64,000 nt of DNA from JBPCMN01 sp013695115 (GTDB lineage: Bacteria; Actinomycetota; Acidimicrobiia; IMCC26256; JACDBD01). This document shows, piece by piece, positions 24,722 through 32,727 of this stretch. The stretch's first letter is position 1. Each line of letters opens with the position of its first letter. The position numbers were made by a program, and so were the translations under genes. The stretch is taken from the NCBI GenBank assembly GCA_051002235.1, contig JBPCMN010000034.1, positions 6,685 through 70,684 of the forward strand, written 5' to 3'. The notes beneath the pieces are model-generated. The model worked only from the letters and a program-made list of their open reading frames with translations. It had not been told where the DNA came from and made no database searches.

Positions 24722-25279
24722 TCAGCCGCAGACGGGCCAGGGCGACGAGCCGCTCTGGCCGTACAGGGCCGCGGCCCGGGCGTCCTGCTCCTCCGGCGGA
24801 GCGGCGGCGGGGTCGCCGGTACCGCCGACCGACTCCCAGGTCCTCTGGTCGAACTGGTAGGCGCCCCGATAGGTGCCGCTGCTGCTCACGGCGCCGTAGT
24901 TACCGTGCGACTCGCACTCCCGGATGCAGGCCAGGCCGCCGGCGCAGCGGCTCCGGGCCGAGCCCGAGCCCTGCTGGCGGGACTGGGCGGCGGCCTCGGC
25001 TTGGCGGGCGGCCTCGGCCCGGCGGGCGTCGTCCATCAGCTGCCAGTACCGCTGGATCTCGGCCTGGGCCATGGCATCGGCATAGGCGGCTGCGGCCGCG
25101 CCCTGCTGGACGGCCTGGGCGTCGCCGTAGACGGTGGTTTCCGGGGCGGCGGCCGGCCGCCCCGAATCGGGACGCTCCCCGGATGCGAGGTTGTCTCCTC
25201 GGGCGATCTGGGTGACGGCGACGGCGAGGCCGAGGGCCAGCACCGCCGGACCGACAGCCAATGCGAGTCGGGTGCGCAT
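24722..25279 (-). CDS. Rpf-like secreted transglycosylase
   Basis: A 185-residue secreted protein. Residues 1-25 are a signal peptide/anchor (RLALAVGPAVLALGLAVAVT), followed by an Ala/Gln-rich coiled segment (about residues 45-105). The C-terminal domain contains CIRECESHGNYGAVSS, GAYQFDQRTWESVGG and AAALYGQSGSSPWPVC. The Glu of ECESHGNYGA is the expected catalytic residue of resuscitation-promoting-factor-type lytic transglycosylases, which cleave peptidoglycan. ATG 25279 follows a strong AGGAGG ribosome site. A perfect CRP-type palindrome lies about 200 bp upstream. The long leader may hold a regulatory RNA, but I found no recognisable c-di-AMP riboswitch. Confidence 0.85.
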   Translation of the reverse strand: MRTRLALAVGPAVLALGLAVAVTQIARGDNLASGERPDSGRPAAAPETTVYGDAQAVQQGAAAAAYADAMAQAEIQRYWQLMDDARRAEAARQAEAAAQSRQQGSGSARSRCAGGLACIRECESHGNYGAVSSSGTYRGAYQFDQRTWESVGGTGDPAAAPPEEQDARAAALYGQSGSSPWPVCG

Positions 25280-25477
25280 GGACGTTCCTCCTGGAGGGAT
25301 GGGGGCCCCCGGGCCGGGACCGCGCGCGGCTACAAACCGGGGATTTAGGGAAGAAAGCCAAGAACGGGGAGCTACGCCGCTCGACGCCGCGAGCCCGGCT
25401 TTCTGATCGCCAACGGTAGTTGCCACTGGGGGCGGTCGCCGAAACCTACTGGCGAGTAACCACCGGAACTACACGGC

Positions 25478-25493
25478 TGTGACTCATGTCACA
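25478..25493. promoter_or_regulatory. CRP/GlxR-type binding site upstream of the Rpf-like gene
   Basis: TGTGA-N6-TCACA is perfect (TGTGACTCATGTCACA). It sits within a longer inverted repeat whose arms are GGCTGTGAC and GTCACAGCC (25475-25496). It lies between the P450 stop and the Rpf-like start. Rpf genes are known CRP/GlxR targets in mycobacteria and corynebacteria. Confidence 0.65.
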
Positions 25494-25529
25494 GCCAGGC
25501 CTGGCCCCCAATTAACCAGAACCTGGGAC

Positions 25530-26756
25530 TCAGGGCGCGGGTGTGAAGCGCACCGGGAGGTGCTTGATCCCGTTGATGAAACTGGACCGCAGCCGCTCGG
25601 GCGCGCCCGCCAACTCCAGATCGGGGAGGCGGCCGAGGAGCTCGGCGAACATCGTGCGGATCTCGAGCCGGGCCAGGCTGGCGCCCAGGCAGAAGTGGGT
25701 GCCGAACCCGAAGGCCAGGTGGTTGTTGGGGGCCCGGGCCCCGTCGAAGCGGTCGGCGGTCGGGCCGAACACGCCGGCGTCGCGGTTGGCCGACCCGTAG
25801 TACACGACGACCTTGTCGCCCTGGGCGATCTCCCGGCCGGCGAGCTCGGTGTCGCGGGTCGCGGTGCGGCGGAACTGCATGACCGGGCTGACCCATCGCA
25901 GCATCTCCTCGACCGTGGTCGGCAGGAGGGCGGGGTCGGCGAGGAGACGGGTGCGCGCTTCAGGGTGCTCGCACAGCGCCTGGAGCCCGCCCGAGATCAG
26001 GTTGCGGGTCGTCTCGTTCCCGGCGATCACGAGCAGGAAGAAGAACATGTTGAACTCGATGTCAGTGAGGCGACGGCCATCGACCTCGGCATGCACCAGG
26101 ACGCTGCACAGGTCGCCGGCCGGCTCGGTCCGCTTGCGCTCGGCCAGCTCGTGGGCGTACTGGAACATCTCCACCAGCGCGACCTTGGCGGTGATGTCGG
26201 CCTCGGCGGCGTCCTCGGAGCCGTACTCCGGGTCCTCCATCCCGATCAGGCGGTTGCTCCAGTCGAACAGCCGCCAGCGGTCTTCGCGGGGGACGCCGAG
26301 CGTCTCGGCGATCACCTGGAGCGGCAGCTCCGCCGCGACCTCGGTGACGAAGTCGCATTCCCCCTTGGGCGCGACCGCGTCGACGATCTCGGTCGTCAAC
26401 TCGGCCACGTGGTCGCGCAGCGACGCGATCATCCGAGGGGTGAAGGCGCGGTTGACGATGGCCCGGAGGGCGGTGTGCTCGGGCGGGTCCATGTGGATCA
26501 GCTGGAGCCGCATCCCCTCGAGGTCGTCGGGCGGGAGGTCAGCGACGAGCGCCGAGCCTTGCCACGAGGAGAAGAGCCCGGGGTCGCGCGACACGGTCAC
26601 GACGTCGTCGTAGCGGGTCACGGCCCAGAAGCCCGACCCGTCGAGCTCGGGGTTCCGGTGGACCGGATCCTCCTCGCGCAACCACGCGAACCACTCGTGG
26701 GGAACGCCGGCGACGAAGGTGTCGGCGTCGTTCAGGTCGACCTGGCGGACGCTCAC
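25530..26756 (-). CDS. cytochrome P450
   Basis: A 408-residue bacterial-type P450. LLVIAGNETTRN is the I-helix oxygen-binding motif, EEMLRW the ExxR of helix K, and FGFGTHFCLGASLARLE the heme-binding loop with the proximal Cys ligand. DPPEHTALRAIVNRAFTP near the N-terminus is the helix C region. The length is normal and the start is GTG 26756. Bacterial enzymes of this type hydroxylate steroids, terpenes or fatty acids with ferredoxin partners; no ferredoxin is adjacent, so the substrate is unknown. Confidence 0.93.
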   Translation of the reverse strand: MSVRQVDLNDADTFVAGVPHEWFAWLREEDPVHRNPELDGSGFWAVTRYDDVVTVSRDPGLFSSWQGSALVADLPPDDLEGMRLQLIHMDPPEHTALRAIVNRAFTPRMIASLRDHVAELTTEIVDAVAPKGECDFVTEVAAELPLQVIAETLGVPREDRWRLFDWSNRLIGMEDPEYGSEDAAEADITAKVALVEMFQYAHELAERKRTEPAGDLCSVLVHAEVDGRRLTDIEFNMFFFLLVIAGNETTRNLISGGLQALCEHPEARTRLLADPALLPTTVEEMLRWVSPVMQFRRTATRDTELAGREIAQGDKVVVYYGSANRDAGVFGPTADRFDGARAPNNHLAFGFGTHFCLGASLARLEIRTMFAELLGRLPDLELAGAPERLRSSFINGIKHLPVRFTPAP

Positions 26757-26808
26757 CCCGGCATCGTCGCGCGCCCGGCGACTCCCGCCGGGGCCGATCT
26801 CCTGGGAG

Positions 26809-27171
26809 CTACTTGGTGGGGAGGGTGCTGACGACGCCGGTCAGCCGGGTCCGCATCGCCGGGCTGGCGGCACCGTTGATGTCGAGGCGGGAACCGCCGT
26901 CAGCCGCCACCGCGGTGATGTTGAGCGTCTCCTCCTCCTTCACCAGCAGCACGAGAAAGCCGACTCAGGTCAACAGGCCGGCGACGATGCCGGTGATCAG
27001 GGCCCACTGGGGCATGAACTTGCGCGTGAACACGACCGAGGTGGGGCTCGTCGGGACCATCGTGTAGCCGGGCACGCCCGCCAGCCCGGTCGTGATCGAC
27101 TGGATGACTTCCTCGGGCTTTCCGGGAACGTTTGCCGTCTGGACGTGCTGCTGGCCGGCTCCGGTTTCCAT
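26809..27171 (-). pseudogene. small membrane protein gene split by an in-frame TGA
   Basis: From ATG 27171 the frame runs 68 codons to TGA 26965-26967 in the middle of a membrane helix (ITGIVAGLLT). It then continues in exactly the same frame as VGFLVLLVKEEETLNIT and a globular tail to TAG at 26809. The whole would be a 120-codon protein with an N-terminal cytoplasmic domain, a helical hairpin and a C-terminal strand-rich tail. The reading after the stop is clearly protein-like, so this is a nonsense mutation, a sequencing error or readthrough. Family not recognised. Confidence 0.65.
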
Positions 27172-27247
27172 TATTCGATTGCCTCCCCTGGCGCACCGCC
27201 GGATGGCGGTGTCTAGCCGATCGCGCGCGTTGCTTCAAGAGCGCCGA

Positions 27248-27253
27248 TAGGTT
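27248..27253 (+). promoter_or_regulatory. -10 element of a leaderless promoter
   Basis: TAGGTT is followed by 6 nt (GACGCG) and ATG 27260. No ribosome binding site is visible. Confidence 0.45.
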
Positions 27254-27259
27254 GACGCG

Positions 27260-28171
27260 ATGCGCGTCGGGGTCTCGCTCCGGACCAGCTTCGTTACCGA
27301 CGACGTGCGCCTCGGCGCTCGCTGGGTCGTCGAGCGGGCCCGGGCCGCATGGGACGCGGAGCTCGACTCGCTGTTCGTCGGCGACCACCACGTCACGCCG
27401 GTGCCCTACTACCAGAACACCCCGATGCTGGGCCGGTTGCTGGCGGAGTGGGGCGACCGGCCGTTCGGAGCGCTGTTCCTGTTGCCGCTGTGGAACCCGG
27501 TGCTGGTCGCCGAGCAGGTCGGGACACTGGCCACGTTCGCGCCCGGGCGTTTCATTCTGCCGTGCGCCGTCGGTGGGGGCGAGCAGCAGTTCGCGGGGAT
27601 GGGGGTCGACCATCGCCGCCGCCCGTCGCACTTCGAGGCCGGCCTCGACATCGTCCGTCGCCTGCTGGCGGGCGAGACCGTGAGCGCCGACGGCCCCTGC
27701 CGGGTGCGCGAGGCCCGCATCTCGCCGATCCCGCCCGAGCCGGTGGAGGTGTGGATCGGCGGGACGGCCGAGCCCGCGGTCGACCGTGCCGCCCGCCTCG
27801 GGGACGGGTTCCTCGCCAACGCCGACCCCACTCCGGCCCAGGCCCGCGAGTTGCTGGACCTGTACCGCGAACGCGCCGCCGCGCACGACCGGGAGCCGAC
27901 TGCATTCGCGATCCGGCGCGACATCCACGTCGGCGCGGACGACGCCGACGCCGAAGCGGTGGCCGGGCCGGTCGTGGCGGGCGGCTACCGCGGCTTCGAC
28001 CCGTCGGCGTGTACGTACGGCGGTGTCGAGCAGGTGGCCGAACGGTTCCGCGAGTACGCGGCGATGGGGTACACCGACGTGATCGTTCGCCACCTCGCCG
28101 AGGACCACGCCGAGGTGCTGAAGAGCTTCGAGCGCCTCGCCGAGGTCAGGCGGTTGGTAAGGGACGCTTAG
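27260..28171 (+). CDS. LLM-class (luciferase-like) F420- or flavin-dependent oxidoreductase
   Basis: A 303-residue TIM-barrel protein. SLFVGDHHVTPVPYYQNTP, EQVGTLATFAPGRFILPCAVGGG, DIVRRLLAGETVSADGP and PVEVWIGGTAEPAVDRAARLGDG are the recognisable blocks of the bacterial luciferase superfamily; actinobacterial members mostly use F420. The function could be an F420-dependent dehydrogenase/reductase or an FMN monooxygenase, and the substrate is unknown. Its stop overlaps the stop of the convergent TetR gene by 4 bp. Confidence 0.85.
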   Translation: MRVGVSLRTSFVTDDVRLGARWVVERARAAWDAELDSLFVGDHHVTPVPYYQNTPMLGRLLAEWGDRPFGALFLLPLWNPVLVAEQVGTLATFAPGRFILPCAVGGGEQQFAGMGVDHRRRPSHFEAGLDIVRRLLAGETVSADGPCRVREARISPIPPEPVEVWIGGTAEPAVDRAARLGDGFLANADPTPAQARELLDLYRERAAAHDREPTAFAIRRDIHVGADDADAEAVAGPVVAGGYRGFDPSACTYGGVEQVAERFREYAAMGYTDVIVRHLAEDHAEVLKSFERLAEVRRLVRDA

Positions 28172-28776
28172 CTGGGCGGGCGCAGGGCGGTGTCGAGCAC
28201 CGAGAACGCCGCGACCGCCCGCCTCGAGTCCGGTTCGACACCGGCTTGGAGGTACGCCATCAGCAGCGCGAGGACGATCGACTCCAAGCCTTCGGAGAGC
28301 AGCACGGGGTCGACATCGGCGCGCACCTCCCCGGTCTCTTGGGCCGCCGCCAGCTGCTCGGCGTTGTCGGCGACGATTCCCTTCAGCGACGGAATGTCGA
28401 GCAGCCGCCCGACGACCTCGGGTTCGTGGCCGGCCAGGACCCGCCGGGCGAGGGGATGCTCGTCGAGCCGCTCGACGAGGGTGGCCACCAGCACGCCGAA
28501 GCGCTCGCGGATCGATGCGTCCGGGAGGGCAGCCCGAGCCTTGTCGATCAGGGCGCCGGCGTCGGCGTCGACCGCCGCCTTGAACAGCGCCTCCTTCCCG
28601 GCGAAGTAGGCGTAGGCGGCCGCCGGGGTGAGGCCGGCCTCGCGGGCGATGTCGGAGACCGACGTGCGCCGGTACCCGTCGGCGGCGAAGCGGCGCACCG
28701 CGATCTCGAGCAGACGGGTCCGGGTGCGCTCACCCTTCCCGACCGCGACCGCCGCGGCGGCGAGGACGTCGGCCAT
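28168..28776 (-). CDS. TetR-family transcriptional regulator
   Basis: A 202-residue regulator. The N-terminal helix-turn-helix reads RTRLLEIAVRRFAADGYRRT, SVSDIAREAGLTPAAAYAYF and KEALFKAAVDADA, the classic TetR pattern. The C-terminal helical ligand domain is complete. It is divergent from the AurF-like oxygenase gene 86 bp away. An inverted repeat and the oxygenase promoter lie in between, so it probably represses that gene and possibly itself. Confidence 0.92.
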   Translation of the reverse strand: MADVLAAAAVAVGKGERTRTRLLEIAVRRFAADGYRRTSVSDIAREAGLTPAAAYAYFAGKEALFKAAVDADAGALIDKARAALPDASIRERFGVLVATLVERLDEHPLARRVLAGHEPEVVGRLLDIPSLKGIVADNAEQLAAAQETGEVRADVDPVLLSEGLESIVLALLMAYLQAGVEPDSRRAVAAFSVLDTALRPPS

Positions 28777-28808
28777 GGGTGCATTCTGCCAGGTCAGGCG
28801 GGTGTTTT

Positions 28809-28828
28809 CGAGGATTTGATGATTCTCG
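28809..28828. promoter_or_regulatory. candidate TetR operator
   Basis: CGAGGAT and ATTCTCG, 6 nt apart, form an inverted repeat matching at 6 of 7 positions. It lies directly upstream of the -35 of the AurF-like gene in the divergent TetR/AurF gap. GATTTG is repeated three times nearby. Confidence 0.45.
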
Positions 28829-28856
28829 TTGATTTGTCGATTTGGTGGGGTAGAGT
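28829..28856 (+). promoter_or_regulatory. promoter of the AurF-like gene, leaderless
   Basis: TTGATT (28829-28834) and TAGAGT (28851-28856) are 16 bp apart, and ATG 28863 follows the -10 by 6 nt. The transcript would start at the start codon. Confidence 0.55.
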
Positions 28857-28862
28857 GACCTC

Positions 28863-29849
28863 ATGACCGCAACTGCGACTGCGACCCCCACCACAACCCC
28901 CAGGACCGCCTCCGACCGCATCGGACGACTGTCGACCGCGTCGGTCCGCAAGGTGCTGGAGCCCGAGGAGCTGTTCGACTGGTCCTCGCTCGGTGCCGGC
29001 CAGGTCATCGGCGACGAGCTGCTCACCACCCGCGGCCTCGATCTCGATCTCGACGCCGAGACCAAGGCCCGTCTCTCCCGCGAGGAAGTGGCGGCCATGC
29101 TCGAGATGGGGATCCGCTTCGAAGCCGTCCTCAACTCCGGCTTCGCGCTCCAGATCGCCGAGTGCCGCGACGTCTCCGATCCTCGGGTCACCTACATGCT
29201 CCACGAGATCGCCGAAGAGACCCGCCATCAACGCGCCTTCATCCGCCTGGTCGAGGAGCTCGCCCCCCGAGCGAAGAACCCGCTCGCCCGGGGCGTGTTC
29301 GACCGGATCGCCACGTTCAACATCCGACGCTTCATCAAGATGCCGGCGTTCCTCATGGTGCTGGTGCTGGCGGGTGAGGAGATCCCCGACCTGCTCCAGA
29401 AGCTCGCGTCGGAGCACCCCGACACCGACCCCCTGCTGAGGGACGTGAACCGCTACCACCGTCAGGAGGAGTCGCGGCACCTGTCGTTCGCCCGCACGAC
29501 TCTGCCCGAGCTCTACGGCCGGGCGGGCCGGCTCCAGCGGCTCCGCGTCCGCTACTTCGCTCCGCTCATCATCGGCGGGCTGTTCGCGACGTTCGTGCAC
29601 CCGGGTGTGTACGCCTCGGTCGGCCTGCCCGGGTTCAAGACCTGGCGGGCGGTGAACCGCTCACCCGAGCGGATCGCGGTCCGGCATTGCGCGACCCGCA
29701 ACATCCTGAAGGCGCTGCTCGACGCCGGGATCTTCAAGCGCGGCCGGATCCCGCGCGGTTGGCGGAAGCTGTGCGGCGTCGACCGCCACGGCGAGCCGAT
29801 CCCGGGTGACGTGGCCCTCCCCGGCGACGTCGACGTGGCCGCCGCCTGA
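28863..29849 (+). CDS. AurF-like diiron oxygenase
   Basis: A 328-residue helical protein. Two diiron ligand motifs stand out: HEIAEETRHQRAF (about residues 115-127) and YHRQEESRHLSF (about 198-209). Each gives the Glu-x-x-His type arrangement expected for AurF (p-aminobenzoate N-oxygenase) relatives, with further Glu in FEAVLNS and AGEEIPDL. AurF enzymes oxidise aromatic amines; many homologues in actinobacteria are uncharacterised. The first 15 residues (Thr/Ala-rich) are likely disordered. Divergent TetR control suggests induction by a small molecule. Confidence 0.75.
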   Translation: MTATATATPTTTPRTASDRIGRLSTASVRKVLEPEELFDWSSLGAGQVIGDELLTTRGLDLDLDAETKARLSREEVAAMLEMGIRFEAVLNSGFALQIAECRDVSDPRVTYMLHEIAEETRHQRAFIRLVEELAPRAKNPLARGVFDRIATFNIRRFIKMPAFLMVLVLAGEEIPDLLQKLASEHPDTDPLLRDVNRYHRQEESRHLSFARTTLPELYGRAGRLQRLRVRYFAPLIIGGLFATFVHPGVYASVGLPGFKTWRAVNRSPERIAVRHCATRNILKALLDAGIFKRGRIPRGWRKLCGVDRHGEPIPGDVALPGDVDVAAA

Positions 29850-29853
29850 GGCG

Positions 29854-30177
29854 CTAGCGGCCGGCCCGCCTGAGCTTGTAGCGGGCGAGCTTCTCGACCC
29901 GGGCGATGTGCTCGGGGGACCGACGGAACCGCCACGCCATGTCCTGGGGGCGGGCGCCCTGCTCTCGCCACTTCAAGACCCGCCGCTCCAGCGGGGTGAG
30001 GCTGTCGTCACGGGTCACCGCGGCCCGCTCGTGGGGGGCGCCCGCGAGCAGCGCGACCCGCTTCACGAACCCGGGACTACGACGGAACTTGCGGGCGATC
30101 GCGGCGTCGTCGAGGCCGGCTTCTCGTAGCGCGAGCACGCGGCGTTCGATCGGCCGGAGGTCCTTCGTCATCGCCAC
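29854..30177 (-). CDS. small protein with two tandem helix-turn-helix repeats
   Basis: A 107-residue basic protein made of two copies of one unit: residues 7-44 (LRPIERRVLALREAG, then FRRSPGFVKRVALLA) and residues 60-97 (LTPLERRVLKWREQG, then FRRSPEHIARVEKLA). Each unit looks like a sigma-region-4/LuxR-like helix-turn-helix with an Arg-rich recognition helix. A tandem DNA-binding protein is the natural reading, but I know no named family. The start at GTG 30177 or the nearby ATG is uncertain by two codons. It lies 5 bp past the convergent AurF-like gene. Confidence 0.6.
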   Translation of the reverse strand: MAMTKDLRPIERRVLALREAGLDDAAIARKFRRSPGFVKRVALLAGAPHERAAVTRDDSLTPLERRVLKWREQGARPQDMAWRFRRSPEHIARVEKLARYKLRRAGR

Positions 30178-30204
30178 CGGCCCATGATGCCACCCCGTTG
30201 CTAC

Positions 30205-31749
30205 TCATTCGCTGAGCGCCAGGTCCTCCAGCACCGCCATGGCGGCGTTACGACCGTTGATTCCGATGACCGACCCACCCGGGTGGGTGGCGGCGCCGCA
30301 CAGGTAGAGGCCGGGGATCGGTGTGCGCGGCGCGAAGCGCCGTTCCCACATCTGGTCGGGCAGGCATTCCCCCTGGAAGATGTGGCCGCCGGTGAGCCCG
30401 ATGCGCGCTTCGACGTCGGGTGGTCCCAGCACCTGGCGTTCCTCTACGCAGTCGGCGACGTCGGGGGCGAAGCGGGCGATGACGGCGAGGGCGAGATCGC
30501 CGATCTCGTCCCGCCGGTCGTCCCATCCCCCCTCGGCGAGCTCGTACGGCGCGTACTGCGCGAACACGCTCATCAGGTGGCGGTCCGGCGGCGCGACCGA
30601 TGGGTCATAGGGAGTCTGGAAGTAGACCTCGCACCACTCGACTGCGGGCTCGCCCCGCCGGCTCGCCTCGAACGCGGCCTGGGTGTGAGCGATGCTGCGG
30701 CCGATCTCGACCTGGGCCCGGTACACGTGGTCGGGACGGTCGGGAGCGGCGGTGAACGTGGGCAGGCGGGTGAGCGCGCAGTTGACCTTCAACACCGGGC
30801 TCTGGCAGCGCCACTCGTCGACGCGGGTCCGGAAGTCCGCCGGCACGTGGGCATCGCCGCAGAGGGCGAGCGTCCGCTTGGGGTCGGCGTTCGACACGAC
30901 CGTCGCCGCCTCGATGCGATCCCCGCCCGCGAGCTCGACGCCTTCACCGGGGCGGATGGCCGCCACCGGCGCGCCCGCCGCGACCGCCGCGCCCGCATCG
31001 CGGGCGGCGTCGGCGATGCAGAACGAGATGCGACCCATCCCCCCCTCGACGTAGCTCCAGCCGCCGAGGAGGCCGAGGGAGTGGAGAGCATGGATCCAGG
31101 CGGTGCCCGGATCACGGGGCCCCGCGGCCGTGCCGATGATGCCCTGGCCGTGGAGCGCGGTGCGGAGACGTTCGTCGCCGACGTGGCGTTCGATCACGTC
31201 GGCGATCGGCGCGTCGCCCAGCACGACGTCGCGCCCCTCGGCGTCGTCGCCGAGTAGCGCGTCGAGCTCGGCGCGCGACGGCGCGTCGCCGATCCAGGTG
31301 TCGCGGGGCCCGGTGCGCAACGCCGCCCGGATGCGGCCGAAGATCGCCTGGTAGGCGAGGAACCCGTCGGCGTCGCGGGGCGAGAAGGCGTCGAGTTCGG
31401 CGCGCGTGCGCGCCGGGTCGAGCCATTGCGTGAGTGACGTCCCGTCCTCGAACGGCGTCCACTGGGTGGGGTCGGCGACGAACGTGCGGTAGCCGTAGCT
31501 CGCCAACGCGAGCTCATCGATCACGAGCGGGTGCAGTAGGCCGACCAGGTAGGCGCACGGGCTCACGACGTAGCGGGGATCGCCGAAGGGCTGCTCGAGG
31601 GTGCAGGCGCCGCCGAGCTGCTCCCGGCGCTCAAGGACGAGCACGGAGCGGCCCGCGCGGGCCAGGTACGCGGCCGCGGTGAGGCCGTTGTGCCCGCCGC
31701 CGACGACAACTACGTCCCAGCGCCGCCGGACCAGTTCGTCGAGCGGCAT
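30205..31749 (-). CDS. CrtI/PYROXD2-like FAD oxidoreductase
   Basis: A 514-residue flavoprotein. DVVVVGGGHNGLTAAAYLARAG followed by VLVLERREQLGGACT is the FAD-binding N-terminus of the phytoene desaturase-like superfamily. GLYLCGAATHPGGSVIGING near the C-terminus is the second FAD signature. GGHNGLT and the C-terminal HPGG are typical of the PYROXD2-like branch rather than true carotenoid desaturases. The reaction is unknown. It is followed on the same strand by the tandem-HTH gene and preceded by the lipoprotein hydrolase gene (13-bp gap). Confidence 0.8.
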   Translation of the reverse strand: MPLDELVRRRWDVVVVGGGHNGLTAAAYLARAGRSVLVLERREQLGGACTLEQPFGDPRYVVSPCAYLVGLLHPLVIDELALASYGYRTFVADPTQWTPFEDGTSLTQWLDPARTRAELDAFSPRDADGFLAYQAIFGRIRAALRTGPRDTWIGDAPSRAELDALLGDDAEGRDVVLGDAPIADVIERHVGDERLRTALHGQGIIGTAAGPRDPGTAWIHALHSLGLLGGWSYVEGGMGRISFCIADAARDAGAAVAAGAPVAAIRPGEGVELAGGDRIEAATVVSNADPKRTLALCGDAHVPADFRTRVDEWRCQSPVLKVNCALTRLPTFTAAPDRPDHVYRAQVEIGRSIAHTQAAFEASRRGEPAVEWCEVYFQTPYDPSVAPPDRHLMSVFAQYAPYELAEGGWDDRRDEIGDLALAVIARFAPDVADCVEERQVLGPPDVEARIGLTGGHIFQGECLPDQMWERRFAPRTPIPGLYLCGAATHPGGSVIGINGRNAAMAVLEDLALSE

Positions 31750-31761
31750 GGTCCGGTGCGG

Positions 31762-32727
31762 TCAGCCTTCGTGTTCGAGGGTGGCGGTCCCGGGGACCAT
31801 CGCGTCGGTCAGCAATCGGTCGATCGCACTGTCGTCCTCGTACAGGAAGCCGTTCCAGAAGTCGACCGTGACGGTGACGACGAGCTCGTCGGCGGGGTCG
31901 TCGTCGTCCTGGAACGGTGCCGAGTGGAGAGCGCGCTCGATCGTCCAGAGGTACTTGGGCGGGCTCGCCATGCTGTACGGGTCGCGGCCGCTGTTGTCGG
32001 CGTTGCCCGCGATGACCATCAGCGGGACCGGGGGCCACTCGAACTCGCCTTCGAAGTCGAGCAGCATCCCCGCCATGACGAGGGCGGCGTCGACGCGGTC
32101 GTCGCGGCAGCAGCTGTTGAAGCCGATGCCGTAGACGGTTGCTCCGCCTAACGACAAGCCGGCGACGCCGACGTGGTCGGCGGCGACCAGGCCGGCCAGC
32201 GGGCCCTCGTCGCCCTCGCTGCGCGCCAGCACCTCGTCGATGACGAAGCTCATGTCGCCGGGCTGGTTGTTGTAGTCGGCGATGACCTGCATCGGCACCT
32301 GGTTGCTCGTGAGCGGGAACAGCGGGACCGCGACCACATAGCCGGCCGACGCCCACCCGGTCGTGAGCTCGGTGAACTTGTCCGGGTTCCCGGTGAGGCC
32401 GTGGGCCAGCACGATCAGCGGGAACGGGCCGTCCCCCTGGGGGTAGTGGATCGTGGTGACGAGCGTGCGCGAGGGTCCGCTCCCCTGGCCGTCGGGCGTC
32501 TCGGTCGGACGCGAGTCGTCGACGTAGGTCTCGCTCAGCGCGGCCACTTGATACGTCCCGGGCGCGGCCGCGGTCGGGAGGTCTTGTTCGACGTCCCCCG
32601 GCGAGGGCGGCACCGAGGACGACCCGCCGTCGTCGTCGTCACCGCACGCCCCGACCACCGCGAGCAGGGCGACGATCAGGAAGATGGTGGCGCGGCGCAC
32701 GCCTCCAGTCTGACGTGTCGGGCTCAC
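31762..32727 (-). CDS. secreted lipoprotein alpha/beta hydrolase (paralogue 1)
   Basis: A 321-residue protein. Lipoprotein signal peptide: ATIFLIVALLAVVGAC with lipobox VGAC. The hydrolase core has PLIVLAHGLTG (oxyanion region), VGVAGLSLGGATV with the nucleophile Ser in GLSLGG, NADNS for the acid and ALHSAPFQDDDDPADE for the His. It resembles dienelactone hydrolase/polyester-hydrolase-like enzymes. A conserved CCRD sequence probably forms a disulfide. Its start overlaps the stop of the ABC ATPase gene as GTGA. A close paralogue lies at 35325-36260 on the other side of the transporter. Confidence 0.8.
   Translation of the reverse strand: MSPTRQTGGVRRATIFLIVALLAVVGACGDDDDGGSSSVPPSPGDVEQDLPTAAAPGTYQVAALSETYVDDSRPTETPDGQGSGPSRTLVTTIHYPQGDGPFPLIVLAHGLTGNPDKFTELTTGWASAGYVVAVPLFPLTSNQVPMQVIADYNNQPGDMSFVIDEVLARSEGDEGPLAGLVAADHVGVAGLSLGGATVYGIGFNSCCRDDRVDAALVMAGMLLDFEGEFEWPPVPLMVIAGNADNSGRDPYSMASPPKYLWTIERALHSAPFQDDDDPADELVVTVTVDFWNGFLYEDDSAIDRLLTDAMVPGTATLEHEG

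Noticed and set aside
25280..25470. c-di-AMP (ydaO-type) riboswitch before the Rpf-like gene
   Set aside because: Such elements often precede actinobacterial rpf genes, so I looked for the conserved GGGGAACC and AGCUAACC-type blocks, but could not find them in the leader.
26965..26967. Selenocysteine codon in the split membrane protein
   Set aside because: The TGA falls in a hydrophobic helix, with no redox motif and no visible hairpin of the SECIS type just downstream. A nonsense change or base error is simpler.
25530..31749. Biosynthetic gene cluster made of P450, LLM oxidoreductase, AurF-like oxygenase and CrtI-like oxidoreductase
   Set aside because: There is no scaffold enzyme (polyketide synthase, peptide synthetase, terpene cyclase), the genes are on both strands, and each has its own control signals. 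Co-occurrence of oxidoreductases is common in these genomes.
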